NCBI GenBank assembly: GCA_009760855.2 | Contig: WPIO01000033.1 | Coordinates: 2,625,501-2,689,500, forward strand | Source of the DNA: Cristatella mucedo | Taxonomy: Eukaryota > Bryozoa > Phylactolaemata > Cristatellidae | Direction of reading: 5' to 3' | DNA length: 64,000 nt | In this document: piece after piece, positions 61,957 to 64,000 of the stretch | How positions within the stretch are numbered: the stretch's first letter is position 1 | How the letters are laid out: each line of letters opens with the position of its first letter | The notes under the pieces: model-generated | Seen by the model: the letters and a program-made list of their open reading frames with translations, nothing else | Databases searched by the model: none | Told to the model about the DNA's origin: nothing | Program-made: the position numbers and the translations under genes

Positions 61957-64000
61957 CTGAAAAACAAGTATTGTAATATGTTGTTGTCAAGCAAGAAGCC
62001 AGAGTGTGATTATATCATGACACTAGCAAGCAAACATTGCAACAAATGCCGACAGTCACACGAAAAAGCACTCAACACTAAGCAGTCTACAATCGACTTC
62101 CCACAGCCTCAGGGTCGCATTTCTAGACTAGGGCACTTGATGCAGCTTAACTGCTAGCAAGTGGATGCCTTGAGCGAAACACAGGAGGCACTTGCATGTA
62201 TAACGTGACTTTTCCATAGCATGAGTATCTATATCCCTACTCTTTTTAAATTTGATAATGCAGTGGTTGGTCGTTTCAAAGGGCTCTATTCTAAAATGCT
62301 GGCATACTAATAAGCCAGAGAGATTACGGCTGTTGACGAAATAATTAGTCAGTTTCCTGCCAACCTTCTGTCTGGACAGTTATTGCCGGTACGCTGTAGA
62401 ATAGCTGTAGAATATAGAGCATAAGTTACTACGATAGTATTTGGAAAATTAAATATCATACTCCTAATGATCACAATTTAGGAACTGATAATATTATTGC
62501 AAGAGCCATTATCTCCACGTTGATTATCATGCCAGCTATTCACCATCCTCTTAACATAGTTTAAAGCAGAGGCACAACCAAGAAGATATGATTATGTGGG
62601 CTGAACCTCATAAGGGGGATGGTTGAGCTTTGTTAAGTTGGGGCCGAGCAAGCTAATCACAGCAGTCGACCTGCCATCTTGGAGCATGCACTGGAGCTCC
62701 GGCCAGGACCAAGAGCACTACAATCTTGCCTCGAGAAGGCTTCGACCTGCAACCTCTCGACTCAAGCTCTAGCAGGTGCTTCAAGGATTGAGCTAGTGCA
62801 ACTCCATCATCTCATCTCAAAACACGAGGCTTCAAACATGAGCACTAAATGGCTTCGAGCATACAGTGGTGCCTCGGCTTAGGAGTTCAATTCGTTCCGT
62901 GCTGGAGTTCGTAACTCAAATTACTCGTACGTCAAAAACACTGCGATGTTTTTAAATTAAAAATATAAATATAAATGACGAATCATGTTTTAAAAACAAT
63001 ACAATAGAATGTCTTGCAATCAATGGGTTTTATTAATTCTTATGTATAGGTGTAACTTGGAGATCAGACGACTTGAAGATGCTAATAGAGTTAGAGGAAA
63101 AAGGCTAAAATGAATATCTGAATCTTATACGCCGATGTTTGCCCTTTTCGCCGGGCTTTCCTCGCTTTCAGGTTATTGGCTGGGCCTTTACACGGGCACG
63201 CCGATTGTTATCAGTTATGCGATGAACTCTCATACGATGATATTGCCTAAATAGAGTACAGTACGTAGTTAGCTATTCCTGCGGTAGTCAGAGTTAACAC
63301 CCTTGTTTGTCGTGCACCGGTTTGCAGTTGTGCTTTTCGCATTCTAGATTTTGTAGCTGGAATTGCTCTGTTGGCTTCTATTTCTGCTGCACTGTGCTGT
63401 TTGAACGCCTGACCTTTAGATAGGAGGTAGTATAATGGGTGTTTAGTGGTCCTCCGTAGCTGGCAGTTGAGAGAAGGCTGCGGCCGAGGTGGCGACCCTT
63501 GCAGCGCAGCATTGCATAAAGAGATTTGCCATCCGATGAGGGGATTACCTGCCCCGAAAGTCCCGCTGCGAGCTGCGTTAGAGCTAGTTAGTACAAGCTT
63601 CCGATCGTTTACACTGCCTAGGTAGGGACAGTTGATGGCCGATTTAGTTCCACCCACAAAGCACCTGCTCAACTGTGGGAGTTTGGATAAGTCAACAGGA
63701 TTCCCCAAGGAAGCAGCCAGGCCAACAACTGCAGAAATTGAGTCCACTGCTTCAGTTATCACTGTGGACGAGAATAAGAAGAGGAAGAAGAAAATGAAGA
63801 TACTCATATAAGAAAGGTTTGTTGGGAAAGTGCATAGTCTTAAACAATGTGCATCGTTAATAAATGGTGTGTGGGTGCATTGCACATACAGCCGCACTGT
63901 CTTCCTTGTAGGAGTGGGTGAAGCCATGGCTACAACCAGCAAACATTCCACAAACATGGACTTTTCCAGAATGTTGACTGAGATTAACTCGAGTGTGCAA
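61957..64000. other. 3' end of window, no further MBOAT exon recognised
   Basis: Apart from the Tigger-derived element and a weak tRNA-like stretch near 62690-62825, nothing was identified. The 236-residue minus frame at 63247-63957 has no recognised similarity. Confidence 0.5.
62864..63290 (-). mobile_element. Tigger-derived MITE (internal deletion)
   Basis: The left terminus CAGTGGTGCCTCGGCTT at 62864 is preceded by TA and matches the Tigger at 49229. Collinear matches continue through aacttggagatcagacgact to about 63150. They then jump to sequence equivalent to 51945-52020 of the full element (ttggctggg and tgcctaaatagagta). The transposase region is missing. The right terminus is not clear. 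Confidence 0.8.

Noticed and set aside
63247-63957. Long minus-strand ORF, 236 codons
   Set aside because: No recognised family, no clear MBOAT similarity, low-complexity stretches, and its 3' part runs into the Tigger-derived repeat.

Overview
The window looks like nuclear DNA from an animal, most likely an invertebrate with an intron-rich, transposon-heavy genome. The evidence is split genes with GT-AG junctions, five conserved eukaryotic genes, L2/CR1-type LINEs, tRNA-derived SINEs, Tigger/pogo and hAT DNA transposons, and a nuclear copy of mitochondrial rRNA. I cannot name the phylum. No prokaryotic feature was seen.

Layout. (1) 141-4990, plus strand: the last five exons of translation release factor eRF3 (GSPT1). 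(2) 7635-22147, minus strand: seven exons of PIGQ (GPI1), convergent with eRF3, with its start codon but no securely found final exon. Its introns hold LINEs, SINEs, a mitochondrial insertion (about 12440-12890) and an R2-like LINE that is part of a large inverted repeat (18810-20503). (3) About 22546-28789, plus strand: a compact PHF13/PHF23-type PHD-finger gene, divergent from PIGQ. (4) 29288-37756, minus strand: a complete six-exon METTL1 (tRNA m7G46 methyltransferase, predicted 267 residues), convergent with the PHD gene, with a GC-AG intron and large LINE insertions in one intron. (5) 38000-54900: a gene-poor, repeat-dense block with degraded L2 LINEs, a hAT element, a decayed LTR retrotransposon, a Tigger element with nested insertions, and one orphan exon-like segment wedged between transposons. 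(6) 54952-61956, minus strand: the last five exons of an MBOAT1/2 lysophospholipid acyltransferase. Its 5' exons lie outside the window or were not recognised.

The five genes are unrelated housekeeping genes (translation termination, GPI-anchor synthesis, chromatin reading, tRNA modification, phospholipid remodelling) and do not form a pathway. The most interesting shared system is mobile. The commonest tRNA-derived SINE and the commonest L2-like LINE end in the same two-tier hairpin plus an A/T-rich microsatellite tail, as expected if the SINE borrows the LINE's machinery. All exon boundaries were read by eye from splice consensus, reading-frame phase and remembered family similarity. No alignment or database search was run.
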